Source of the DNA: an uncultured Campylobacter sp.
Lineage (GTDB): Bacteria > Campylobacterota > Campylobacteria > Campylobacterales > Campylobacteraceae
DNA length: 7,286 bases
Direction: 5' to 3'
Assembly: GCF_938031315.1 (NCBI RefSeq)
Contig: NZ_CALHHT010000388.1
Span: 1-7,286 of the forward strand
A model generated the notes under the pieces. It saw nothing but the letters and a program-made list of their open reading frames with translations. It was not told where the DNA came from and did no database searches. Below, in pieces: positions 1-6,403 of the stretch; positions within the stretch are counted from its first letter, which is position 1, and every line of letters starts with the position of its first letter. A program made the translations under genes and the position numbers.

Positions 1-1268
1 AAAAATTTAAATCCCACGTAAGAGAGCTGCTCTCTCACGCTCCGCAAAGCGCGACATATATGGCAAAGCGCTTTGAAAATTCCTTAAAGCTCATCATCCC
101 GGGGATGTATTTTGAGGAGCTGGGGCTCGAATACATCGGCCCTGTCGACGGCCACGACCTAGCCGATCTCATATCGGCGCTAAAGACGGCAAAAAGCGCG
201 CGCAAGCCCGTCGTCGTGCACGCTCAAACGATCAAAGGCAAGGGTTACGACAAGGCCGAGGGCTATTTGGAGAGCTGGCACGGCGTAGGGCCTTTCGACA
301 TTCAAAGCGGAGAATTTAAGAAAAAATCCGCCGCCAAAAGCGCCACGCAAATTTACGCCGAGGCACTTTTAAATTTAGCCGCCAAGCATGAAAACGTCGT
401 GGGCGTGACCGCCGCGATGCCAAGCGGCACCGGCATGGATAAGCTGATCGAGAAATTTCCCCACCGCTTCTGGGATGTCGCGATCGCCGAGCCTCACGCG
501 CTAAGCTCGATGGCTGCGATGGCGCGCGAGGGTTTTAAGCCGTACGTTACGATATATTCGACCTTCATGCAGCGCGCATTCGATCAGATCGTCCACGACG
601 CGGCGATTATGAATCTAAGCTTAGTCCTTGCGATGGATCGCGCGGGCATCGTGGGCGAGGACGGCGAGACGCACGAGGGAGTCTTTGACGTGAGCTTCTT
701 AAACGCGATCCCAAACGTCAGCATGTGCGCGCCGCGAGATGAGGCGAGCTTTAAGCGGATCGTCGAGTACTCATACGTGCACGAGGGGGTTTTGGCGATC
801 CGCTATCCGCGCGGAAGCTTTATTTTGGACTGCGATGAGGCCAGCGCATCTGCAGTAGAGCTTGCGAAATCGGTGTTTTTAAAGCGCAGCGATAGCGCGC
901 GCGTAGCTCTCATCGGCTACGGAAACGGCGCTGGTAGAGCGTATAAAACGGCTGCGGCGCTAGAAGGGCAGATCAAAGCGGACGTCGTAGATCTAGTCTT
1001 TGCAAAGCCTTTAGACGCCGAGTTTTTGCAAAATTTAGCTCGCAAGGATAAAATTTGGTACGTCTTTAGCGACAATGCCAAAAAAGGCGGCGTCGGTGAA
1101 ATTTTAAGCGCATTTTTGCAAGAAAATGAAATTTCGTACGTAAAGATCGTAAGCTTCGAGTTTACCGATATCTTTTTACCGCACGGAAAGACCGCCGACG
1201 TAGAACGCAGCTTGGGCTTGGACGTGCAAACTCTAGCCGAGCGAATATTAAGTGATAAAAAGTATTAG
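1..1268 (+). CDS. dxs: 1-deoxy-D-xylulose-5-phosphate synthase, C-terminal part (5' end cut by the window)
   Basis: Dxs is a cytoplasmic thiamine-diphosphate enzyme that condenses pyruvate with glyceraldehyde 3-phosphate, the first step of the MEP isoprenoid pathway. The frame is open from the codon at position 3, so the ATG at 60 is internal; 421 residues are visible and about 200 N-terminal ones are missing (family length about 610-620). Counting from that codon, conserved family features are YIGPVDGHD near the start, the catalytic Glu163 (E. coli Glu370), Tyr185 in IYSTFMQR (Tyr392), Arg213 in DRAGIVGEDGETH (Arg420) with Asp220 and His224, and Arg267 in IRYPRG (Arg478). The transketolase-like pyrimidine-binding and C-terminal domains are therefore complete. 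One oddity: the near-invariant AEQH around the catalytic Glu reads AEPH. The product feeds the prenyl tail of the menaquinone that UbiE, encoded downstream, methylates. Confidence 0.96.
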   Translation, partial: KFKSHVRELLSHAPQSATYMAKRFENSLKLIIPGMYFEELGLEYIGPVDGHDLADLISALKTAKSARKPVVVHAQTIKGKGYDKAEGYLESWHGVGPFDIQSGEFKKKSAAKSATQIYAEALLNLAAKHENVVGVTAAMPSGTGMDKLIEKFPHRFWDVAIAEPHALSSMAAMAREGFKPYVTIYSTFMQRAFDQIVHDAAIMNLSLVLAMDRAGIVGEDGETHEGVFDVSFLNAIPNVSMCAPRDEASFKRIVEYSYVHEGVLAIRYPRGSFILDCDEASASAVELAKSVFLKRSDSARVALIGYGNGAGRAYKTAAALEGQIKADVVDLVFAKPLDAEFLQNLARKDKIWYVFSDNAKKGGVGEILSAFLQENEISYVKIVSFEFTDIFLPHGKTADVERSLGLDVQTLAERILSDKKY

Positions 1269-1269
1269 T

Positions 1270-1308
1270 TAATATCAACTTTGTTTAAAGTAAAATTTGA
1301 TAATATCA
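1270..1308 (+). promoter_or_regulatory. Probable perR promoter with candidate operator repeats
   Basis: The 65-nt gap between dxs and perR is AT-rich. A likely -10 element, GATAAT, lies at 1299-1304 and is preceded by TTT, as is common in Campylobacter sigma-70 promoters, which often lack a clear -35. It sits inside an 11-bp palindrome, TGATA-A-TATCA (1298-1308). The word TAATATCA occurs twice as a direct repeat, at 1270-1277 and 1301-1308, 31 bp apart or about three helical turns, and each copy is followed by a similar CTTT sequence. PerR is reported to repress its own gene in C. jejuni, so these repeats are candidate autoregulatory sites. The operator role is inference; only the repeats and the -10 match are seen. 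Confidence 0.5.
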
Positions 1309-1333
1309 CTTTAAAATTTTTTGAAGGACAAAA

Positions 1334-1744
1334 ATGAGCCACGTAGAACTACTCAAAACTTGCGGTTTGAAAGCAACTCCTCAAAGATTGTGCATCCTAA
1401 AGGTGCTAGATCGCCACGAACATCCAAGTATAGATGACCTATACGAGGGGATCAAAGAGGACTATCCATCCATTTCGCTAGCGACGGTTTATAAAAATTT
1501 AAACACCCTGCTCGACGAAGGCGTCGTAGTCGAGGTCAATGCACCGAACAAAAAGAGCCGCTACGACATCTATCAGATGCCGCATATCCACGTCGTGTGC
1601 GAAAAATGCGGTAACGTGATGGACCTTTTTATGGACGATGCCTTTAATAAGGATGTTTTGAAAAACATCGAGCGCAAAGCGGGCAATTTCATCCGCAAGC
1701 TAAATATCACCGCTACGGTCGAAGACTGCGAAAAGTGTAGATAG
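1334..1744 (+). CDS. perR: Fur-family peroxide-stress regulator, PerR type
   Basis: A 136-residue metal-dependent repressor that senses hydrogen peroxide and controls genes such as catalase and alkyl hydroperoxide reductase in related bacteria. The N-terminal winged helix (about 1-80) contains ATPQR and SLATVYKNL, the DNA-recognition region. The regulatory metal site known from Bacillus PerR is matched by His30, Asp78, His84, His86 and Asp97; an Asp at the last position, rather than the Glu usual in Fur, supports PerR over Fur. Structural zinc is bound by two CxxC pairs, Cys89/Cys92 and Cys132/Cys135. The length equals what I remember for C. jejuni PerR (Cj0322) and is shorter than its Fur. 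The ATG is preceded by GAAGGA at 1323-1328 with a 5-nt spacer. It follows dxs as in C. jejuni and probably has its own promoter. Confidence 0.9.
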   Translation: MSHVELLKTCGLKATPQRLCILKVLDRHEHPSIDDLYEGIKEDYPSISLATVYKNLNTLLDEGVVVEVNAPNKKSRYDIYQMPHIHVVCEKCGNVMDLFMDDAFNKDVLKNIERKAGNFIRKLNITATVEDCEKCR

Positions 1745-1758
1745 TTTAAAGAATTTTC

Positions 1759-1767
1759 TGCTATTAT
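1759..1767 (+). promoter_or_regulatory. Candidate extended -10 promoter for the CYTH-CHAD operon
   Basis: The 48-nt gap after perR contains TG-C-TATTAT, an extended -10 match, about 25 nt upstream of the start codon at 1793. No convincing -35 is visible, since the expected position falls in the end of perR. A ribosome-binding site GGAG at 1784-1787 with a 5-nt spacer supports the ATG at 1793. Read-through from perR is also possible because no terminator is seen between the genes. Confidence 0.4.
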
Positions 1768-1792
1768 TACCCACTTTATTTTTGGAGCGGGT

Positions 1793-3211
1793 ATGCAAAC
1801 TAAGCGTAAATTTTTATTGAGCGACGATTCGATTCTGCGGACGCTAGAGCGTGCGGGGCTGAAATGTCGCAAGGTAAAGATCGCTTGGTTTTATACTTCG
1901 TTCTACCCCGAAATTTACTACATCCGCCAAAACGACGAGTGCTCTTTGCACCACAAAAAAGAGGATCTCGACAGACAAACTCTAAATTTTAAAATTTCAA
2001 AAGATGATTTCAAAGAGGCTTTAAAAAGCAGGATCGCCCGCGTTGTGCAAAAAAACCGCTACGGCTTTGCTAACGACGAGGCGGAGTTTTGGTTAGAGCT
2101 TTACGGCGGCGAGTTAAGCACGCTCGCGATTTTACGAGCAAAATTTCAAAGCGAGGCGGCAAGCGCAAATTTTGATTTTGCAAAAACCTTCGGCAGCACC
2201 GATTTTTACGAGATCACAGACGATTACCGCTACAAAAGCCGCTATCTGGCGCGCTACGGTATGCCGCCGCGCTCGCTTGATTTCACGCACGCCCGGAGCG
2301 TTTTTGAAAAATTTAGCCGAGTTAAATTTTTCGCGCCGCCCTATGCGGACAGCGTTAAGCTCGCGCGCTTGGCGCTTGAGCTAGCGTGGACGAGGGCGTG
2401 TGCCGCAAAGGGCGAGTATCAAAAAAACCTCTCCCCCGAAGCTCTTCACGAGCTGCGCGTGCAGATTCGTAAATTTAGAGCGATTTTGAAGCTATCCTCG
2501 CCGCTTTTCGAAGTTGAAAAAAAGGATGAAATTTTAAAACTGCTCGCAGAATTTATGAGCCGCACCAATCAGCTGCGAGACCTTCACGTTTTTGCGGAGT
2601 TTTTAAAAGCTGACGATGCGCCTGCGAGCTTTTTGCAGCAGCTAAATCTTATTGCAAAGCGCTCGGAGGATAAAATTTTAGAATTTCTTTCTAGCGCGGA
2701 ATTTGCAGATTTAAACGGCGCTATTAGCGGCTTTTTAAGCGGTGCGGACGGCATCTACGCGCGCAGCGAATATGAAAAAATTTCAAAAAAGTTCGCATCC
2801 GCCCGCCTTTGCAAGTTGATTAAAAGCTTGCGCGCGGAGCTAAAAAATTTACAGCAAAGTTCGTCGCTACAGGCATTTCACGACGCGCGCATAGGGCTAA
2901 AGAGGCTGCGATACGCGCTTGAAATTTTTGCAAGAAGCTTTGATGAAGGCTGCGTCAGGGAGCTGTTTAAACGCACCAAGGCCGCCTGCGAGGATTTCGG
3001 CGCGCTGCAAGATATCAGCGTGTGGCAAAATTTCATCGCGATCTATCAAAAAGCAAGCGATAAAAGCGGCGTCGCGTTTGCGTATCTGCTGGCTCTGGAC
3101 GCCCGCTTAAACGACCGCCGCGCCGAGCTGGAGGAAAAAATTTTAAATGAAAAAGAGCCTCTTTTGCGCGCTCTGAAAAGATCGCTGCGCAAAATCAAAG
3201 CATACGAATAA
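1793..3211 (+). CDS. CYTH-CHAD domain protein, CYTH metal site degenerate; putative polyphosphate-associated protein
   Basis: A 472-residue soluble protein with no signal peptide or membrane segment. Residues 1-155 align by eye with the CYTH / triphosphate-tunnel fold: start RKFLL, Tyr34-Thr35 near the family QGYLT position, Arg45, Lys55-Lys56, KxRY at Lys87-Arg89, an FWLELYGGEL strand and an ITDDYRY end. The N-terminal ExExK signature has become Q2-T-K4-R-K6, and the late metal-binding ExE strand reads R115-A-K117. Residues about 195-465 form a CHAD domain in two halves, each with the expected His and basic helix: His219 (HELRVQIRK) followed by NQLRDLH at 259-265, and His363 (HDARIGLKRLRY) followed by FGALQD at 402-407. 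CHAD domains bind polyphosphate, so a binding or targeting role is likelier than catalysis. It is first in the cluster with ubiE, xseA and serC; the specific function is unknown. Confidence 0.85.
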   Translation: MQTKRKFLLSDDSILRTLERAGLKCRKVKIAWFYTSFYPEIYYIRQNDECSLHHKKEDLDRQTLNFKISKDDFKEALKSRIARVVQKNRYGFANDEAEFWLELYGGELSTLAILRAKFQSEAASANFDFAKTFGSTDFYEITDDYRYKSRYLARYGMPPRSLDFTHARSVFEKFSRVKFFAPPYADSVKLARLALELAWTRACAAKGEYQKNLSPEALHELRVQIRKFRAILKLSSPLFEVEKKDEILKLLAEFMSRTNQLRDLHVFAEFLKADDAPASFLQQLNLIAKRSEDKILEFLSSAEFADLNGAISGFLSGADGIYARSEYEKISKKFASARLCKLIKSLRAELKNLQQSSSLQAFHDARIGLKRLRYALEIFARSFDEGCVRELFKRTKAACEDFGALQDISVWQNFIAIYQKASDKSGVAFAYLLALDARLNDRRAELEEKILNEKEPLLRALKRSLRKIKAYE

Positions 3212-3220
3212 GGAAAGCCC

Positions 3221-3949
3221 GTGCAAAAACAGGAAAAAATCATAAAAATGTTCGATGAGATTGCGCCTACCTACGATCTGGCAAATCGCGCCATCAGCTT
3301 CGGCGTGGACGTTTCGTGGCGCAAAAAAGCGGTTGAGCTGACGCTTGAAAAGCTTAAAGGAAAGCTCGTGAGTATCGCCGACGTCGCGTGCGGCACGGGC
3401 GATATGATAAGCTCGTGGCGCGACGGCGCGGCGCAGCACGGCGTGCAGATCGAGCGGATCGTGGGGATCGATCCTAGCGAGGGGATGCTTGAGGTAGCGA
3501 GGCAAAAATTTCCCGGCTGCGAGTTTATCAAGGCAACCGCGGGCGCCACGACGCTAGATGATGCAAGCGTGGATATTTTAAGCATCAGCTACGGCATAAG
3601 AAACGTCGTGGAGCTGGACGCGGCGCTTGCGGAGTTTAACCGCGTCATCAAACCGGGCGGCTCGCTCGTGGTTTTGGAATTTACCAAAGCCGCAAGCGGC
3701 GGGCTCGCGTTTAAAATCAGAGATTTTTACGTGAGTAAAATTTTACCCAAAATAGGCGCTTTCATCTCGAAAAACAAAGAAGCCTACGAGTATCTGCCAA
3801 GCTCCATCGGCAGCTTCCTAGACGCCGCGAGCTTTAGCGAAAAGCTCAAAAATGCGGGCTTTGAGCTGCGCGTGCAAAAGGGCTTCAGCTTCGACGTCAG
3901 CACGCTTTTCATCGCGGAGAAAATCGCGCGGAAGAGCGACGATGCTTAG
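3221..3949 (+). CDS. ubiE: Demethylmenaquinone / UbiE-type quinone C-methyltransferase
   Basis: A 242-residue SAM-dependent C-methyltransferase that completes menaquinone (in other bacteria also ubiquinone) by methylating the ring; in Campylobacter, which uses menaquinones, the demethylmenaquinone reaction is expected. The N-terminus has the UbiE signature YDxANRxxSFGVDVSW (18-33). SAM motif I is DVACGTGD (54-61), the acidic end of strand 2 is Asp84 in GIDPSEGML, YGIRNV is at 124-129, and RVIKPGG precedes the VVLEF strand. The start is GTG at 3221: AAGGAA at 3210-3215, overlapping the upstream stop codon, is well spaced, and the residues QKQEKII after it match what I remember of the C. jejuni protein. 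The next ATG, at 3249, would remove conserved sequence. The gene lies 9 nt after the CHAD gene and overlaps xseA. Confidence 0.94.
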   Translation: MQKQEKIIKMFDEIAPTYDLANRAISFGVDVSWRKKAVELTLEKLKGKLVSIADVACGTGDMISSWRDGAAQHGVQIERIVGIDPSEGMLEVARQKFPGCEFIKATAGATTLDDASVDILSISYGIRNVVELDAALAEFNRVIKPGGSLVVLEFTKAASGGLAFKIRDFYVSKILPKIGAFISKNKEAYEYLPSSIGSFLDAASFSEKLKNAGFELRVQKGFSFDVSTLFIAEKIARKSDDA

Positions 3950-5108
3950 CGTAAGCGAGCTCAACGCCCAAGCCAAGACGCTTTTGGAGACGAGCTTTAG
4001 CTTCGTCGAAGTCGAGGGCGAGATATCTAAGTTTAGAGCTCAAAGCACGAGTGGGCACTGGTATTTCACGATCAAAGACGCGAGCGCGGCGATCGATTGC
4101 GCGATGTTTAAATTTAACGCCGCGCGGATAAATTTTATCCCCGCCGTCGGCGATAAGCTCATCGTAAGCGGCAAAGTCTCGCTATACGCCCCCACGGGCG
4201 CGTATCAGATCCAGGTCTCAAATATCCGCAAAAGCGGCGAGGGCGAGCTGGAAGCGGCATTTGCCGCGCTAAAGCAGAAGCTTAGCAAAGAGGGGCTTTT
4301 CGATGCCGCGCACAAAAAACAGCTTCCGAAATTTGCCCAAAGCATCGCGATCATCACGAGCGCGGGCTCCGCGGCGCAGGCGGATATGCTTCGCACGGCG
4401 CAGGACCGCTTCGCGCTTTGCAAGATCGATCTGTATAACGCACTAGTGCAAGGCGAAGGCGCGCCTGCTTCGATCATAAGCGCTCTGCGTGCAGCCGACG
4501 CGAAGGGCTACGATGCGATCGTCATCGCTCGCGGCGGCGGCTCGCGCGAGGATCTGTGGTGCTTCAACGACGAGGCCTTGGCTCGCGCGATCTACGCGGC
4601 CAAAACGCCCGTCATCTCGGCGGTCGGACACGAGATCGATTTTAGCATCAGCGATTTCGTAGCCGATCACCGAAGCCTCACACCCACCGCCGCGATGATC
4701 GATCTGCTGCCCGATATTTGCGCGATCTTTCAGAGCCTCGACGGTATAAGCGACGCACTTGATAGGCTGATAAAAGATAAAATTTCATCCGCACAAAACG
4801 TGCTGAGCCTCGCAGCTTTACAGCTTAAATCAAAATCGGTCGAGCCAAAAATTTCAGGCTCGCTCGCGGGGCTTTCAAATTTAGAGCTTAAATTTAAAAG
4901 CTTCGTGGCCTCCAAACTAAGCGCCGCGGAGCACACGTTAAGCGCAAAGGATGAGCTTTTGGCGCAAAAGGCGAAATTTTTTGAGATCACCAAAGACCTC
5001 GTTCAAATCCAAAAGGGCGGCAAAACGGTGACCTTAGGCGAGCTTGCCGCGGGCGACGAGTTCGTCCTTTGCTCGCAGCAGCTCAGCAAAAACGCGAAAA
5101 TCATCTAA
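3942..5108 (+). CDS. xseA: Exodeoxyribonuclease VII large subunit
   Basis: The catalytic subunit of exonuclease VII, which degrades single-stranded DNA to short oligonucleotides together with several copies of XseB. The chosen ATG gives 388 residues. An N-terminal OB-fold (about 1-100) contains VEGEISKF and SGHWYFTIKD; the nuclease domain follows with ARGGGSREDL (Gly198-Leu205) and GHEIDFSISDFVAD (229-242), which carries the conserved His230, Asp233 and Asp238. The C-terminal helical region is shorter than in E. coli (about 456 residues), which as far as I recall is normal for this class. The frame stays open upstream to an ATG at 3852, but those 30 residues lie inside ubiE, are Arg/Ser-rich and precede the usual start. 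The start overlaps the ubiE stop (ATGCTTAG, 8 nt), suggesting translational coupling, with GGAAGAG at 3930-3936 as ribosome-binding site. No xseB is seen in the window. Confidence 0.95.
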   Translation: MLSVSELNAQAKTLLETSFSFVEVEGEISKFRAQSTSGHWYFTIKDASAAIDCAMFKFNAARINFIPAVGDKLIVSGKVSLYAPTGAYQIQVSNIRKSGEGELEAAFAALKQKLSKEGLFDAAHKKQLPKFAQSIAIITSAGSAAQADMLRTAQDRFALCKIDLYNALVQGEGAPASIISALRAADAKGYDAIVIARGGGSREDLWCFNDEALARAIYAAKTPVISAVGHEIDFSISDFVADHRSLTPTAAMIDLLPDICAIFQSLDGISDALDRLIKDKISSAQNVLSLAALQLKSKSVEPKISGSLAGLSNLELKFKSFVASKLSAAEHTLSAKDELLAQKAKFFEITKDLVQIQKGGKTVTLGELAAGDEFVLCSQQLSKNAKII

Positions 5109-5118
5109 AGGAGTCAAA

Positions 5119-6195
5119 ATGGATAGGGTTTTAAATTTTAGCGCAGGACCTAGCACCATCCCGCTGGGCGTGCTAAAGCAGGCTCAAGAGGAGCTGCTAA
5201 ACTACGCGGGGCACGGATTTTCGATAATGGAGATCTCGCACCGCACCAAAATTTTCGAGGAGGTTTTGCATAGTGCGATGAGCCGCGTGCGCGATCTCTA
5301 CGGCTTTTCGGATGATTTTACGATTTTATTTTTGCAAGGCGGCGCGAGCCTTCAGTTTGCACAGGTGCCGATGAACCTATACGCAGGCGGCGTCGCAGAA
5401 TACGCCAACACCGGCAACTGGACGAGCAAGGCGATCAAGGAAGCGGGCGTGCTTGGCATAAACTACCGCGTGGTCGCAAGCAGCGAGGAGAGCAAATTCG
5501 ACCGCATCCCCGAGGTTAAATTTTCTAACAACGCCGATTACGGCTACATCTGCTCAAACAACACGATCTACGGCACGCAGTATCCGCAGCTGCCGCAGTG
5601 CGCCTGCCCGCTCGTAGTCGATAGCTCGAGCGATCTGTTCTCGCGGCCGGTGGAGCTTAGCAGCGTGGGGATGTTTTACGGCGGTATTCAGAAAAACGGC
5701 GGCCCCGCGGGCGTTACGATGGTGGCGATCCGCAAGGATCTGCTGGATCGCGCAAACCCCAAAACGCCGATGATCCTGCGCTACAAGACGCAGGCGGATG
5801 CGGACTCGATGAGCAACACCCCGAATACTTTCGGAATTTACATGCTAAATTTAATGCTCGGCTGGATCAAGGACGAGATCGGCGGGCTCGCGGAGATGCA
5901 TGAGCGCAACAAGCGCAAAGCGGCGCTACTCTACGGCGCGATCGATGCTAGCGGCGGCTTCTACCGCGGCCACGCGCAAAAGAACAGCCGCAGCCTGATG
6001 AACGTGAGCTTTAATATCGCAGACGCCGCGCTTGAGCCCGTTTTTGTCGCGCAGGCGGAGGCGGAGGGGATGATCGGGCTTAAAGGACACCGCGTCTTAG
6101 GCGGCATCCGCGCCTCGATCTACAACGCGATAAACTACGAGGACGTTGAAAAACTAGTCACTTTTATGAGCGAGTTTGCGCGCAAAAACGGCTAG
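5119..6195 (+). CDS. serC: Phosphoserine aminotransferase
   Basis: A PLP-dependent class V aminotransferase that converts 3-phosphohydroxypyruvate and glutamate to phosphoserine in serine synthesis, and acts on the related hydroxy-oxo-phosphobutanoate step of PLP synthesis in many bacteria. It has 358 residues, close to the E. coli 362. Family features are NFSAGPS at the N-terminus, SIMEISHRTK, LQGGASLQF, the NTGNW segment, VVDSSSDLFS with the PLP-contacting Asp, the Schiff-base Lys192 in GGIQKNGGPAG, NTPNTFGIY, and GHRVLGGIRASIYNA near the C-terminus. The start at 5119 is fixed by AAGGAG at 5107-5112, which overlaps the xseA stop, with a 6-nt spacer; an in-frame ATG at 5044 would add 25 Ser/Arg-rich residues inside xseA and is rejected. 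It is the last gene of the cluster, 10 nt after xseA. Confidence 0.96.
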   Translation: MDRVLNFSAGPSTIPLGVLKQAQEELLNYAGHGFSIMEISHRTKIFEEVLHSAMSRVRDLYGFSDDFTILFLQGGASLQFAQVPMNLYAGGVAEYANTGNWTSKAIKEAGVLGINYRVVASSEESKFDRIPEVKFSNNADYGYICSNNTIYGTQYPQLPQCACPLVVDSSSDLFSRPVELSSVGMFYGGIQKNGGPAGVTMVAIRKDLLDRANPKTPMILRYKTQADADSMSNTPNTFGIYMLNLMLGWIKDEIGGLAEMHERNKRKAALLYGAIDASGGFYRGHAQKNSRSLMNVSFNIADAALEPVFVAQAEAEGMIGLKGHRVLGGIRASIYNAINYEDVEKLVTFMSEFARKNG

Positions 6196-6224
6196 CAGCG
6201 GTTAAATTTAGAGGGTTTGAGCAC

Positions 6225-6251
6225 GGCGTGCGCTTGTCGGCGCCTGTTTTT
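6225..6251 (+). terminator. Candidate weak rho-independent terminator after serC
   Basis: Thirty nucleotides after the serC stop, GCGC (6230-6233) can pair with GCGC (6240-6243) around the loop TTGTCG. After one mismatch, the stem extends with G-U and C-G pairs into the start of a T run (TTTTT, 6247-6251). The stem is short and partly wobble-paired, so this is only a candidate; it is the best GC stem followed by a T tract in this gap. Confidence 0.35.
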
Positions 6252-6288
6252 GCAGTGAAATTTTGCGAAATTTTAGCGGCGTTTTAAA

Positions 6289-6357
6289 TTTACGGCGCGA
6301 AATTTTAATCTCGCTCAAACGCACCGAAATTTTAAAATTTCAACCGCGCGCCGTAAA
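6289..6357. repeat. Long interrupted inverted repeat in the serC - downstream gap
   Basis: TTTACGGCGCG (6289-6299) is the exact reverse complement of CGCGCCGTAAA (6347-6357). Directly inside it, AAATTTTAA (6300-6308) pairs with TTAAAATTT (6332-6340). Together they give 20 possible base pairs, broken only by a six-nt bulge on the right side (6341-6346), around a 23-nt loop. A 16-bp perfect palindrome, GAAATTTTAAAATTTC (6326-6341), overlaps the inner right arm and could compete with it. No long T tract follows on either strand, so it is not a typical terminator. The structure is seen directly; any function is unknown. Confidence 0.6.
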
Positions 6358-6403
6358 ATTTTAACGTGCATATAAAATTTTAAAATCGCGCCCAAATTTA
6401 AGC

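Noticed and set aside
21..35. Inverted repeat AGAGAGC-T-GCTCTCT
   Set aside because: It lies inside dxs coding sequence, has a one-base centre too small for a hairpin loop, and codes for ordinary residues; probably chance.
60..62. ATG at 60 as the start of dxs
   Set aside because: The frame is open to the left edge, the upstream codons continue as plausible Dxs sequence, and a start here would remove the thiamine-binding N-terminal domain; the gene is cut by the window.
1278..1291. ACTTT-gttt-AAAGT stem as a dxs terminator
   Set aside because: The stem is only five AT-rich pairs and no T run follows it.
1334..1744. Calling this gene fur
   Set aside because: The 136-residue length, Asp97 at the peroxide-sensing position and the gene neighbourhood all fit PerR better than Campylobacter Fur, which is longer.
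1573..1872. Minus-strand frame of 99 codons across the end of perR and start of the CHAD gene
   Set aside because: It is antisense to two well-supported genes, shows no family pattern, and is rich in Ser/Arg as expected of a shadow; other minus-strand frames (for example 3143-3505, 4205-4477 and 7004-7258) were rejected for the same reasons.
3852..3941. N-terminal extension of xseA by 30 residues
   Set aside because: It lies wholly within ubiE, is Arg/Ser-rich like an out-of-frame shadow, and the ATG at 3942 has a ribosome-binding site and gives the usual family N-terminus.
5044..5118. N-terminal extension of serC by 25 residues
   Set aside because: It lies within xseA and lacks a ribosome-binding site, whereas 5119 has AAGGAG six bases upstream and begins directly before the conserved NFSAGPS.
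6228..6287. Short GTG-started frame of about 19 codons in the intergenic gap
   Set aside because: There is no ribosome-binding site and the frame overlaps the candidate terminator; an 18-codon minus-strand ATG frame in the gap was rejected likewise.
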